From Dehalococcoidia bacterium (GTDB taxonomy: Bacteria; Chloroflexota; Dehalococcoidia; SZUA-161), in the NCBI GenBank assembly GCA_014859215.1, contig JACUUS010000080.1, forward strand, positions 1 through 10,035: DNA of 10,035 bases, read 5' to 3'. The notes under the pieces are model-generated. The model did no database searches and had not been told where the DNA came from. It saw only the letters and a list, made by a program, of their open reading frames with translations. Position numbers and translations under genes: made by a program. This document shows positions 1 through 7,224 of the stretch, piece after piece (position 1 is the stretch's first letter; every line of letters starts with the position of its first letter).

Positions 1-2141
1 TTCATGGCCGCATCTTTGTCCACGGGCTGGCCCGTGAGCAGGGAGACAACGGAAACAGCCATGGTAACTCCGGCGGAAGGGCCGTCTTTCGGTATGGCTC
101 CTGCGGGCACATGTATGTGCAGGTCATTCTTGCTGTAGAAATCAGGATCGATCCCCAGTGAAACAGCCCTTGAGCGCGCGTAGCTCAAAGCCGCTCGGGC
201 GGACTCCTGCATAACATCGCCGAGTTGACCGGTAAGCGTGAGGCTGCCTTTACCGGGCATAATGGTGGATTCGACAAACAATATATCGCCACCGGCGGGT
301 GTCCATGCGAGACCGGTGGCGACTCCAACCTCGTCGCCGCGCTCTGCGACCTCGTGCCTGAACCGGCGCTGACCCAGAAAATCGCGCAGGCTCTCCGGAA
401 TTACGGACACCCTGCCGGCTGTCCCCAGGACCACGTTGCGAGCTGTTTTCCGGCAGATCGTTCCGATTTCGCGTTCAAGATTCCTCAGGCCGGCCTCCCT
501 GGTGTAATTCCGGATAATCGCCAGTATGCCCTCGTCCGTGAAGTCAAGGTTTTCTTCCGTCAGACCATGTTCTGCAAGCTGTTTTGGTATGAGGAACTTC
601 CTCGCTATGTGCAGCTTCTCCAACTCCGTGTAGCCGGGAAGCTCCAGCGTCTCCATCCTGTCTCGCAGGGCTGGAGGAATTGGGTCCGCGAGGTTGGCCG
701 TGGTTATGAACATGACCTTACTGAGATCGCACGGCACTTCAAGATAGTGATCGGAGAATGCGTAGTTCTGCTCAGGGTCGAGGACTTCGAGCAGCGCTGC
801 CGACGGATCACCCCTGAAGTCGGCTCCTACCTTGTCAATTTCATCCAGCATGAACACGGGGTTATTGGAGCCCGCACGCCTCAGGCCCTGGATGATCCTG
901 CCGGGAAGCGCGCCGACGTAGGTGCGGCGGTGCCCGCGTATCTCCGCCTCATCCCTTATTCCGCCCAGCGAAATCCGGACGAATTTGCGGCCGAGCGCTC
1001 GCGCTATCGACTTGCCGATAGATGTCTTGCCGGTCCCCGGCGGCCCGACGAAGCAGAGTATGGGCGTCCTGGTGTCTTTCTTCAGGCTCCTCACAGCCAG
1101 GTAATCAAGTATCCTTTCTTTCACCTTCTCGAGGTCATAATGGTCATCGTCAAGCACTTCTCGGGCGTGGGCGATATCCAGGTTATCCTCGGTCCTGACA
1201 GACCAGGGTACAGAGGCCAGCCAGTCAACGTAGGCTCTTGCCATGCTGTACTCGGCAGCCTGTGGAGACATCCGCGCGATCCGGTCAAGCTCCCGTTCAG
1301 CTTCCTTGAGCACATCCGGCGGTAGTCCTGCTTCTTCAAGCCTTGCCCTTAGTTCGTGAATTTCAGCGGTCCGCTCATCAGTCTCGCCGAGCTCACTCTG
1401 GATGGCCTTCAACTGCTCCCTCAGCAGGAATTCCCGCTGGGCTTTGTCCATCTCGCCCTTGACCCTGGTTTGGATTTTCGTTCTGAGCTCCAGGATCTCG
1501 AGCTCCCTGTTGATTAACACAGTGAGCTTTTCGAGGCGCTCCTGCACTTTCAGAGTCTCGAGTATTTCCTGGCTCTCATTGAGCTTCAGGCTGATATGGG
1601 CGGCAATGAAGTCCGCTACAGTGCCTGGTTCCGCCAGATTGACCACGGCCACGGACAGGTCGTCGGAAAGGTGCGGCGACAGGGTAACCACTTTCTGGAA
1701 CAGCGATGCCAGGTTCCCGGTCAGGGCCTCGATGGTCGGGGTCCGCTCGACCTTCTCATCAACAACAGGTTCAATCTTGCCCCTCAAGAAAGGTTCGACC
1801 TGTGTGATCTCAGAAAGCCTTATCCTGCTAACCCCGAGCAGCAAAGCTCTCACCGTGCCGTCGGGCATCCGGTACATCTTGGTGATGCTCGCGGCGGTTC
1901 CGATATTGTACAGACCAGCCGGGGGAGGCTCAGTTGAATCCGGGTTCTGGGCGAAAATGCCGACGATTTTATCAGCATTCATGGCCTCGTCTATGAGCTT
2001 GATGGATTTCTCCTCGGTCCCGGCAAGAGGCACGACGAGAGAGGGGAATACCACTGTCTCACGCGTGGCGAGTATCGGCACTTCCTGCGGCAGAGACAGC
2101 GCTGCCAGCTGTTCCGCTGATTTCTCGTTTGCTGCAAGCAT
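1..2141 (-). CDS. lon: ATP-dependent protease LonA, C-terminus cut by window
   Basis: This is a cytoplasmic AAA+ serine protease that unfolds and degrades damaged and regulatory proteins. About 713 residues are visible. The order is the LonN substrate-binding domain (roughly 14-205), a charged helical linker with the typical REFLLREQLKAIQSELGE stretch, the AAA+ module, and the start of the protease domain. Walker A is GPPGTGKT (Lys372) and Walker B is FMLDEID (Asp433-Glu434). The catalytic serine lies in PKDGPSAG (Ser689). Relative to the E. coli enzyme, numbering is shifted by about +10, so the catalytic lysine should fall near residue 732, just beyond the window edge, with some 70 residues missing in all. 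The ATG at 2141 is preceded by AGAAGGA with 7 bases of spacing. That Shine-Dalgarno sequence directly follows the hsp20 stop, so the two genes very probably form one operon. The long open frames on the opposite strand are shadows of this gene. Confidence 0.97.
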   Translation of the reverse strand, partial: MLAANEKSAEQLAALSLPQEVPILATRETVVFPSLVVPLAGTEEKSIKLIDEAMNADKIVGIFAQNPDSTEPPPAGLYNIGTAASITKMYRMPDGTVRALLLGVSRIRLSEITQVEPFLRGKIEPVVDEKVERTPTIEALTGNLASLFQKVVTLSPHLSDDLSVAVVNLAEPGTVADFIAAHISLKLNESQEILETLKVQERLEKLTVLINRELEILELRTKIQTRVKGEMDKAQREFLLREQLKAIQSELGETDERTAEIHELRARLEEAGLPPDVLKEAERELDRIARMSPQAAEYSMARAYVDWLASVPWSVRTEDNLDIAHAREVLDDDHYDLEKVKERILDYLAVRSLKKDTRTPILCFVGPPGTGKTSIGKSIARALGRKFVRISLGGIRDEAEIRGHRRTYVGALPGRIIQGLRRAGSNNPVFMLDEIDKVGADFRGDPSAALLEVLDPEQNYAFSDHYLEVPCDLSKVMFITTANLADPIPPALRDRMETLELPGYTELEKLHIARKFLIPKQLAEHGLTEENLDFTDEGILAIIRNYTREAGLRNLEREIGTICRKTARNVVLGTAGRVSVIPESLRDFLGQRRFRHEVAERGDEVGVATGLAWTPAGGDILFVESTIMPGKGSLTLTGQLGDVMQESARAALSYARSRAVSLGIDPDFYSKNDLHIHVPAGAIPKDGPSAGVTMAVSVVSLLTGQPVDKDAAM

Positions 2142-2155
2142 GGGGCTATCCTTCT

Positions 2156-2605
2156 TCAGTTTGTCAGGTGGATTTTCATGCTTTCCACGTGTTTCGCTCT
2201 AGCCTTGGGGAGAACAACCTCTACGAACCCGCTCTCGTATGTGGCCTTCACGTTCGCTCCGTCTACCGGTACGGGCAATCTAATCCTCCGGCAGAAATAC
2301 CCGCTCCCTATTTCCATCAGGTAATACGCTCTCTTCCCGCCGATCGGCACCACTTTTTGTCTCTCGCCACGAACAGTAAGGATGTCCTGGTCAATCATCA
2401 GTTCGATATCCGACTGTTTAACTCCCGCCAGTTCGATTAGAACAACAATTTCGTTATCCGTTTCATATACGTCTATGGGGGGCTCCCAGGCAGCGGAACA
2501 GAACCGGACCAGGGGAGGTTTCGAGCCGGCCAGATGGTCCAGCAAACGGTCCATCTGGCGGTGAATTACATCGAAATCGGAAAACCAGTCGTCCCGAAAA
2601 GTCAT
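2156..2605 (-). CDS. Small heat shock protein, Hsp20/alpha-crystallin family
   Basis: This is an ATP-independent holdase chaperone that binds unfolding proteins and passes them to refolding or disaggregating machines. It has 149 residues, usual for bacterial members. A variable N-terminal arm (1-40, with hydrophobic and aromatic residues) is followed by the alpha-crystallin domain (about 42-134) beginning near AAWEPPIDVYETDNE. The conserved end of the domain, normally A-x-x-x-n-G-V-L, appears here as ATYESGFVEVVLPK, with GFV in place of GVL. The C-terminal I-x-I/L anchoring motif is present as IHL (145-147), three residues from the end. I chose the ATG at 2605 because GGGAGG lies about 5 bases upstream; an in-frame start 11 codons earlier at 2638 would place it very close to the predicted transcription start and has no comparable ribosome site. 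The stop is 14 bases from the lon start. ClpB, encoded upstream, is the usual partner for recovering proteins from Hsp20-containing aggregates. Confidence 0.95.
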   Translation of the reverse strand: MTFRDDWFSDFDVIHRQMDRLLDHLAGSKPPLVRFCSAAWEPPIDVYETDNEIVVLIELAGVKQSDIELMIDQDILTVRGERQKVVPIGGKRAYYLMEIGSGYFCRRIRLPVPVDGANVKATYESGFVEVVLPKARAKHVESMKIHLTN

Positions 2606-2647
2606 CGCGGCCTCCCTCCCCGTCGTAACAGACAGCAACTAATGTAG

Positions 2648-2676
2648 ATTATAACCTAATGTCATTAGGGCGTCAT
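2648..2676 (-). promoter_or_regulatory. Predicted sigma-70-type promoter of hsp20-lon
   Basis: Reading the minus strand, there is a perfect TATAAT (-10, at 2653-2648). A -35-like ATGACG (2676-2671), matching TTGACA at 4 of 6 positions, lies 17 bases upstream. Transcription would start near 2641, giving a leader of about 36 bases before the hsp20 ATG. The 17-base spacer contains a palindrome listed separately. It does not resemble a sigma-32 heat shock promoter. Confidence 0.6.
2655..2669. promoter_or_regulatory. 15-base palindrome in the hsp20-lon promoter spacer, candidate operator
   Basis: CCTAATG-T-CATTAGG is a perfect inverted repeat with 7-base arms and one central base. It fits between the predicted -35 and -10 hexamers. 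The half-site recurs once more at 2638-2645 (ACATTAG on the minus strand), on the other side of the -10 and 17 bases from its first copy. A protein bound here would contact the promoter core. It does not match CIRCE, HAIR or CtsR operators as I know them; the regulator is unknown. Confidence 0.5.
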
Positions 2677-2747
2677 TGAGTAGTCAGCCGGGCAACCGCG
2701 CCGGTGAACCGGCTCCACTCAGCATATTCGCCGTTCGACGGACTGGC

Positions 2748-5354
2748 TCAGCTTCCGGCAGCAGATACCCCGGACGCCTTGCGGAACTCCACCGCGCTGT
2801 CCTTCGCATCCACAATGATTCTGTCTCCATCCTTGAACGCACCCTCCAGTACCCTGAGCGCAAGCGGATCAAGTACTCGCCTCTGGATGGTCCTCTTCAA
2901 CGGTCTCGCGCCGTATACCGGATCATACCCCTCAGCCACGACGAGCTCTTTGGCAGCGGCTGTCATATCAATGTCCATGTGCCTTTCCGCCAGGCGCTGT
3001 CCCAGTTTCTTCAGTTGTATATCGACGATTCGTTCGAGGTGTTCCCTGGACAGAGAATGGAAAACAATTACTTCGTCGACCCGGTTGAGAAACTCGGGCC
3101 GGAAGTGGGCTTTCAACGCCTCCATTATCCTCTCGCGGCCTTCGGCTTCGGTCCCGGCGAGGGGACCGTTAAACAGGTGGCTGCCGATGTTCGAGGTCAT
3201 TATCACCACGGTATTCTTAAAATCAACAGTCCGGCCGTGGCCGTCCGTAAGCCTTCCGTCGTCGAGGATCTGGAGCAGCACATTGAAGACGTCCGCGTGT
3301 GCCTTCTCTATCTCGTCGAAAAGGATGACCGAGTACGGTTTTCGCCTGATGGCCTCGGTTAGTTGACCTCCCTCGTCGTAGCCCACGTAGCCTGGAGGCG
3401 CCCCGATCAGGCGCGAGACTGTGTGCTTCTCCATGTATTCAGACATGTCCAGGCGCACCATCGCCTGCTCATCATCAAACAGGAACTCGGCCAGAGCGCG
3501 CGCCAACTCTGTCTTGCCCACGCCGGTCGGACCCAGAAAAATGAAGCTGCCCAGGGGCCGGTTCGGGTCCTGCAGGCCGGCTCGCGCCCGCCTGATGGCG
3601 TTGCTGACCGCGCTGATAGCCTCGTCCTGGCCGACTACACGTTCGTGCACCCGCTCTTCCATCTGGAGAAGCTTCTGGACCTCGCCCTCGATCAGTTTGC
3701 TGACGGGGATGTGCGTCCAGCGGCTCACCACCTCCGCGATATCCTCTTCGTCCACTTCCTCTTTCAACATCTTGTATTCCCGCTGTATCTCGGCCAGGCC
3801 GGCTTCCTTCTCTTTCAGCTGTTTCTCCAGTTCCACCAGCGTCTCGTACTTGAGCTGCGCTGCTTTTCCGAGGTCCGCCCTGCGCTCGGCTGACTCTATG
3901 TCTATTCCGGTCTGCTCGATTCTTTTCTTGATCTCCCGGATCTCCTGGATAACGGCCTTTTCCTGCTGCCACTGGGCTTTCAGCCGGCTGCTTTCTTCCC
4001 GGAAGTCGGCGAGCTCTTTTTCAAGCACGGAAAGACGCTCCCTCGATGCCTGATCCTTCTCTTTCTTGAGGGCTTCACGTTCGATTTCAAGCTGCATAAT
4101 CCGGCGTTCAACCTCGTCCAACTCGGCCGGCATGCTGTCAATCTCTATGCGCAGTTTAGAAGCTCCCTCATCAACCAGGTCGATGGCTTTGTCCGGCAGG
4201 AACCTGTCCGTAATATACCTGTGAGAGAGTACTGCGGCTGCCACGATCGCGGCATCCTTGATCTTCACGCCGTGGTGAATCTCATACCTTTCACGGAGAC
4301 CCCTGAGGATACTTATTGTATCCTCGACCGTCGGTTCATCTACGAGAATTGGCTGGAAACGCCTTTCCAGCGCGGCGTCTTTCTCGATATGCTTGCGGTA
4401 CTCGTTCAGAGTCGTAGCGCCGATGCAGTGGAGCTCGCCCCGCGCCAGCATGGGCTTGAGCATATTCGATGCGTCCATGGCCCCCTCAGCAGCCCCTGCC
4501 CCGACAACTGTATGCAGCTCGTCTATGAAGACTATCACGTCACCCTGCGATTCCTGGATCTCCTTCAGAACCGCCTTGAGCCTCTCTTCGAACTCACCCC
4601 TGTATTTCGCCCCGGCAACGAGCGCGCCAAGGTCCAGACCTACAAGCCTCTTGTTCTTCAACCCCTCGGGCACGTCGTTGCGGAAAATCCTGCCCGCGAG
4701 ACCTTCCGCGATGGCCGTCTTGCCCACGCCCGGCTCCCCGATGAGCACAGGGTTATTCTTGCTACGCCTCGACAGCACCTGGATGACCCTTCTAATCTCC
4801 TCATCCCGTCCTATAACCGGATCGAGCTTCCCCTTGCGAGCCAACTCGGTGAGGTCGCGCCCGTACTTCTCCAGTGCCTGGTATTTGCCTTCCGGGTTCT
4901 GATCGGTCACCCGCTGGCTTCCCCTGATGCCTGTCAGAGCTTCATATATCCGGTCCCGGCTGAGACCCCTCGCTTTGAGCAGAGCGCCCGCCGCGCCTTT
5001 CGAGTCTTCAACAATTGCCAGGAGCAGGTGCTCCGTACTTACAAACTCGTCTTTCAGGCGCGCCGCCTCGTCCTGTGCCTCATCAAGGACCTGCTTCAAC
5101 CTCGGTGATACAAAGACCTCGGCCGTTCCGTAAGCCTGCGGCAGGCGCGCAAGTTTGTCCTTGATCTCGGCAAGGATTTCTCCCGGGTTGACTTCCATCT
5201 TTCTCAGTATCTGCGGCACCAGGCCGTTTTCCTGCACAAGCAGCGTCGTCAGCAGGTGCTCTGCTTCTATCTGACTGTGATGCGAGCTTTGTGCAAGCTG
5301 TTGCGAAGCTAGAACGGCTTCTTGAGCCTTTTCGGTGAATTTGTTCAGATTCAC
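2748..5354 (-). CDS. clpB: Chaperone ClpB, AAA+ protein disaggregase
   Basis: This hexameric cytoplasmic ATPase extracts polypeptides from aggregates together with DnaK and threads them through its central pore. It is full length, 868 residues from this start. The order is a Clp N domain (two repeats, about 1-145), NBD1 with Walker A GEPGVGKT (206-213), pore loop GAKYRGEFEERL and Walker B VIVFIDELH, the long charged coiled-coil M domain (about 400-525), and NBD2 with GPTGVGKTE, pore loop GYVGYDEGG and Walker B VILFDEIEKAH. A short C-terminal domain ends the protein. The M domain and the absence of a ClpP-docking loop separate it from ClpA and ClpC. Two GTG starts, at 5360 and 5354, are possible. 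GGAGG lies 3 bases before the first and 9 before the second, and the second gives MNLNKFTEKAQEAV, typical of the family, so I prefer 5354. The gene is followed by the hsp20-lon promoter with no clear terminator in between. Confidence 0.97.
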   Translation of the reverse strand: MNLNKFTEKAQEAVLASQQLAQSSHHSQIEAEHLLTTLLVQENGLVPQILRKMEVNPGEILAEIKDKLARLPQAYGTAEVFVSPRLKQVLDEAQDEAARLKDEFVSTEHLLLAIVEDSKGAAGALLKARGLSRDRIYEALTGIRGSQRVTDQNPEGKYQALEKYGRDLTELARKGKLDPVIGRDEEIRRVIQVLSRRSKNNPVLIGEPGVGKTAIAEGLAGRIFRNDVPEGLKNKRLVGLDLGALVAGAKYRGEFEERLKAVLKEIQESQGDVIVFIDELHTVVGAGAAEGAMDASNMLKPMLARGELHCIGATTLNEYRKHIEKDAALERRFQPILVDEPTVEDTISILRGLRERYEIHHGVKIKDAAIVAAAVLSHRYITDRFLPDKAIDLVDEGASKLRIEIDSMPAELDEVERRIMQLEIEREALKKEKDQASRERLSVLEKELADFREESSRLKAQWQQEKAVIQEIREIKKRIEQTGIDIESAERRADLGKAAQLKYETLVELEKQLKEKEAGLAEIQREYKMLKEEVDEEDIAEVVSRWTHIPVSKLIEGEVQKLLQMEERVHERVVGQDEAISAVSNAIRRARAGLQDPNRPLGSFIFLGPTGVGKTELARALAEFLFDDEQAMVRLDMSEYMEKHTVSRLIGAPPGYVGYDEGGQLTEAIRRKPYSVILFDEIEKAHADVFNVLLQILDDGRLTDGHGRTVDFKNTVVIMTSNIGSHLFNGPLAGTEAEGRERIMEALKAHFRPEFLNRVDEVIVFHSLSREHLERIVDIQLKKLGQRLAERHMDIDMTAAAKELVVAEGYDPVYGARPLKRTIQRRVLDPLALRVLEGAFKDGDRIIVDAKDSAVEFRKASGVSAAGS

Positions 5355-5360
5355 TTCCAC

Positions 5361-5453
5361 GCGCCTCCATATTCAATTAACTTATAATATCTTTGTTAAG
5401 AATTATGATGTCTGCCTGTTACACTTGTCTGTGATTTTTGTCTCAACGGAATG
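5361..5453 (-). promoter_or_regulatory. AT-rich clpB upstream region with candidate -10 elements
   Basis: On the minus strand this stretch has two plausible -10 hexamers, CATAAT (5407-5402) and TATTAT (5389-5384). Each has a CAGACA, a weak -35 match, 18-19 bases upstream. A small inverted repeat, TTAAC/GTTAA (5377-5381 and 5395-5399), flanks the second. GGAGG at 5369-5365 serves as the clpB ribosome site. I see no CIRCE inverted repeat, HAIR element, CtsR box or sigma-32 promoter. A promoter is expected here because a terminator lies just upstream, but the exact site is unsure. Confidence 0.35.
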
Positions 5454-5487
5454 AAAAAGCGACCCGGCGCGATCAGCACCTGGTCGC
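5454..5487 (-). terminator. Rho-independent terminator of the BioD-like/DRTGG gene
   Basis: On the minus strand, GCGACC pairs with GGTCGC across a 29-base hairpin (5487-5459). Inside it, GGTGC pairs with GCGCC (one G-U pair) after an A-G mismatch, leaving a 5-base loop. TTTTT follows directly (5458-5454). This GC-rich stem with a U-tract is a classic intrinsic terminator. It lies about 75 bases after the stop of the 336-residue gene and insulates clpB from it. Confidence 0.85.
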
Positions 5488-5563
5488 AAACAGGCCTGGA
5501 AACCCCTGCTCCCCCTCCCAATCTCCTGCCGTAGGACGGAGCGGGATTCCTGGACGGTGACTG

Positions 5564-6574
5564 TCAGGATATTCCCGGTATTGCCTCCAGATCGACATTG
5601 CTTCCCAGGAGGCTTCCGATCTGCTCCAGCTTCTTTTCATGATAGAAACCGGACCCGTCGAAAAGGCCGTCAAGGCTCTCAAGAATATCAAGGGCGTTCT
5701 TTTCGACACCGATTACCGGAACCTTGAGCTCGCGAGCACGGTTCATAATAACCGGCCTGGGCTCGCTGTTGCCCGCGACTACCAGGCACTTGATCGAGGT
5801 ATTGAGCGCGGCAAGCTGAATATCGGCATGCTCAATACCGGTAATCACCGCCTTGTTGTCCTTAACTGCTAGGTACGAAGCTGCGGGATCCAGCGAGAGT
5901 GCGCCCACCATGAGGCTTTCTACGACTTCTCCGGCCCGTTCTTCGTTATTGAGTATCCGACCTCCAATATAGTCGGCAAGCTCTCGGATTGTTATTCCGA
6001 AGAGTCTCCTGTCTTCGGGCAGCACTCCCAGCACATTTACGCCGCCTTTTTCCAGGGCGGGCAGGATATTGGCCTTGAGCAGGCTGCGTTTATCTTCGGG
6101 CACGCCGTTTATGACCACGCCGACAAGTTTCTCGCCCAGAGCCCTGGCCGCCGCGACCAGCCGCTCGCCATCCAGATCAGGCTGGTAAAAGGAAAGGAGC
6201 AATACCTTTGCTCCAGTGCGCTCCGCGACATTCATCACTACTTTCAAAACATCAGTGCCTGCCAGAGAGCCGCCCGGCCCTTCAATCAGGACCACGTCCC
6301 TGTCCCCGGCGATCTGCCTGTACTTCTCTTCCACCTGCTTCAGCGAGGCATTGTCGTCCTTAATGCTTCCCATGGCAAGACAGAGCTTTTCGGCGGGCTC
6401 CTCCAGACCAAGCGTCAATTTCATCATATCAACGTCACGATCGCCGGCCGCATCACAGACAGCCTTGACGTAACCGACTTTCTTACCTCGCGCTTTCAGG
6501 ACCCTGCCGAGACCGGCGCAGATTGTACTCTTGCCCGCTGCCTCCTCTAAAGAGGTGACGCACAAAGCAGCCAT
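5564..6574 (-). CDS. BioD-like P-loop protein with DRTGG domain (Pta N-terminal type, COG0857-like)
   Basis: The protein has 336 residues. Residues 1-205 form a BioD-like P-loop fold: a GKST phosphate loop (14-17), VGYVKAV near 33-39, DVVLIEGPGG (93-102) in the position of the BioD switch, and VVINGV (153-158). Residues about 210-325 match the DRTGG domain, recognisable from VITGIEHADIQLAAL and CLVVAGN. In typical members the segment before DIQLAAL reads close to GGDR; here it is GIEH, so the signature is degenerate. The first glycine of the Walker A consensus is also missing, as in related proteins. This architecture forms the N-terminal half of long bacterial phosphotransacetylases, but no acetyltransferase domain follows: the frame stops and a terminator comes next. 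Function is unknown; a nucleotide- or acetyl-CoA-linked regulatory role is only inference. The ATG at 6574 has AGGAGG 7 bases upstream. It is not a dethiobiotin synthetase: it is too long and has no biotin neighbours. Confidence 0.85.
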   Translation of the reverse strand: MAALCVTSLEEAAGKSTICAGLGRVLKARGKKVGYVKAVCDAAGDRDVDMMKLTLGLEEPAEKLCLAMGSIKDDNASLKQVEEKYRQIAGDRDVVLIEGPGGSLAGTDVLKVVMNVAERTGAKVLLLSFYQPDLDGERLVAAARALGEKLVGVVINGVPEDKRSLLKANILPALEKGGVNVLGVLPEDRRLFGITIRELADYIGGRILNNEERAGEVVESLMVGALSLDPAASYLAVKDNKAVITGIEHADIQLAALNTSIKCLVVAGNSEPRPVIMNRARELKVPVIGVEKNALDILESLDGLFDGSGFYHEKKLEQIGSLLGSNVDLEAIPGIS

Positions 6575-6619
6575 CTAGTAACCTCCTTGGCCCACCAGTT
6601 AAGCTCTGGATTCCCCTAA

Positions 6620-6647
6620 AGTATAGCATATCTTCTTCTCAAGGCAA
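6620..6647 (-). promoter_or_regulatory. Predicted extended -10 promoter of the BioD-like/DRTGG gene
   Basis: On the minus strand, TATACT (6625-6620) is preceded by TGC, an extended -10 arrangement. TTGCCT (6647-6642), a 4 of 6 match to TTGACA, lies 16 bases upstream. Transcription would begin near 6613, leaving a leader of about 38 bases that ends in the AGGAGG ribosome site. Confidence 0.6.
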
Positions 6648-6657
6648 CGCCCGCGCC

Positions 6658-6686
6658 TCGAAAAAGGCACCGGCTTCTGATAAAAT
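6658..6686 (+). promoter_or_regulatory. Possible promoter of the HIT-family gene
   Basis: TCGAAA (6658-6663) and TAAAAT (6681-6686) are 17 bases apart. They match the -35 and -10 consensus at 4 and 5 of 6 positions. A start near 6693 would give a leader of about 35 bases with AGAAGG before the GTG. It lies back to back with the promoter of the minus-strand neighbour. Confidence 0.4.
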
Positions 6687-6727
6687 GCAGTACCGGGACC
6701 ATATTACGGGAATAAGAAGGAACTGGT

Positions 6728-7204
6728 GTGAAAAGAATCTGGGCTCCCTGGAGAGTCGAGTACATACGTGGAAGTAAAGAAAAGGCGTGTATTTTCTGTC
6801 AGAAACCAAGAGAGGACGATGATACCAGCAACTATGTCCTGTTTAGAGGAAAGAGCAATCTCGTGATGCTGAACAAGTACCCGTACAACCCGGGCCATCT
6901 CATGGTTGCTCCATACAAGCACATCTCCAGCCTGGACGGGCTCGGACAGGAGGAACTCTTCGAGCACTTTGACCTGGTCCGCAAGTCTGTCCGAGTGCTG
7001 ACTGAAGTCTACAAGCCGGCCGGATTCAATATCGGCATCAACATGGGCAAGGTTGCAGGAGCCGGGGTGGAGGACCACATTCACACACATATCGTACCGC
7101 GCTGGAACGGGGACACGAACTTCATAACCGTTGTCTCGGACGTCAGGGTGATTCCCGAGGCTCTTGCTGCCACGTACGAGAACCTTAAAGGCAGCTTCGC
7201 CTGA
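6728..7204 (+). CDS. HIT-family nucleotide phosphorylase/hydrolase (Ap4A phosphorylase-like)
   Basis: Members of this family act on nucleoside 5'-phosphates with unusual linkages, such as diadenosine tetraphosphate or AMP-lysine, using the middle histidine of the triad as nucleophile. The protein has 158 residues. HIHTHIV (117-123) is the complete H-x-H-x-H triad. CIFC (21-24), His65 in PYKHISS and His117 are placed to bind a structural zinc, as in GalT-like HIT proteins. The opening IWAPWRVEYI and the NPGHLMVAP stretch are typical of bacterial proteins related to mycobacterial Ap4A phosphorylase. The start is GTG at 6728, with AGAAGG (6715-6720) 7 bases upstream, and the conserved IWAPWR follows within four residues, so no earlier start is needed. 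The gene diverges from the DRTGG gene and converges on the hydrogenase protease gene, so it seems to be its own transcription unit. The exact substrate cannot be told from sequence. Confidence 0.92.
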   Translation: MKRIWAPWRVEYIRGSKEKACIFCQKPREDDDTSNYVLFRGKSNLVMLNKYPYNPGHLMVAPYKHISSLDGLGQEELFEHFDLVRKSVRVLTEVYKPAGFNIGINMGKVAGAGVEDHIHTHIVPRWNGDTNFITVVSDVRVIPEALAATYENLKGSFA

Positions 7205-7224
7205 TTCCCTTCGAGCAGCGTCTT

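Noticed and set aside
225..1325. A 366-codon open frame on the plus strand opposite lon
   Set aside because: It lies wholly within the lon coding region in antisense. Its translation has no domain character and looks like a by-product of GC-rich codon bias.
2700..2713. GCCGGT-GA-ACCGGC inverted repeat after clpB as a terminator
   Set aside because: The stem is short, the loop is only two bases, and no T-tract follows on the minus strand. Read-through from clpB into hsp20-lon cannot be excluded.
4221..5108. A 295-codon open frame on the plus strand opposite clpB, plus several shorter ones
   Set aside because: These are antisense to the strongly conserved ClpB N-domain and NBD1 coding region. 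No ribosome site or recognisable motif supports them.
2624..5424. Shared 11-base sequence GTAACAG(A/G)CAG upstream of both hsp20 and clpB
   Set aside because: It matches at 10 of 11 bases but in opposite orientation relative to the two genes. Such a match is not rare when two intergenic regions are compared, so it is not claimed as a common operator.
7205..7224. Bidirectional terminator between the convergent HIT and hydrogenase protease genes
   Set aside because: The 20-base gap and its flanks hold no convincing stem with a T-tract on either strand.
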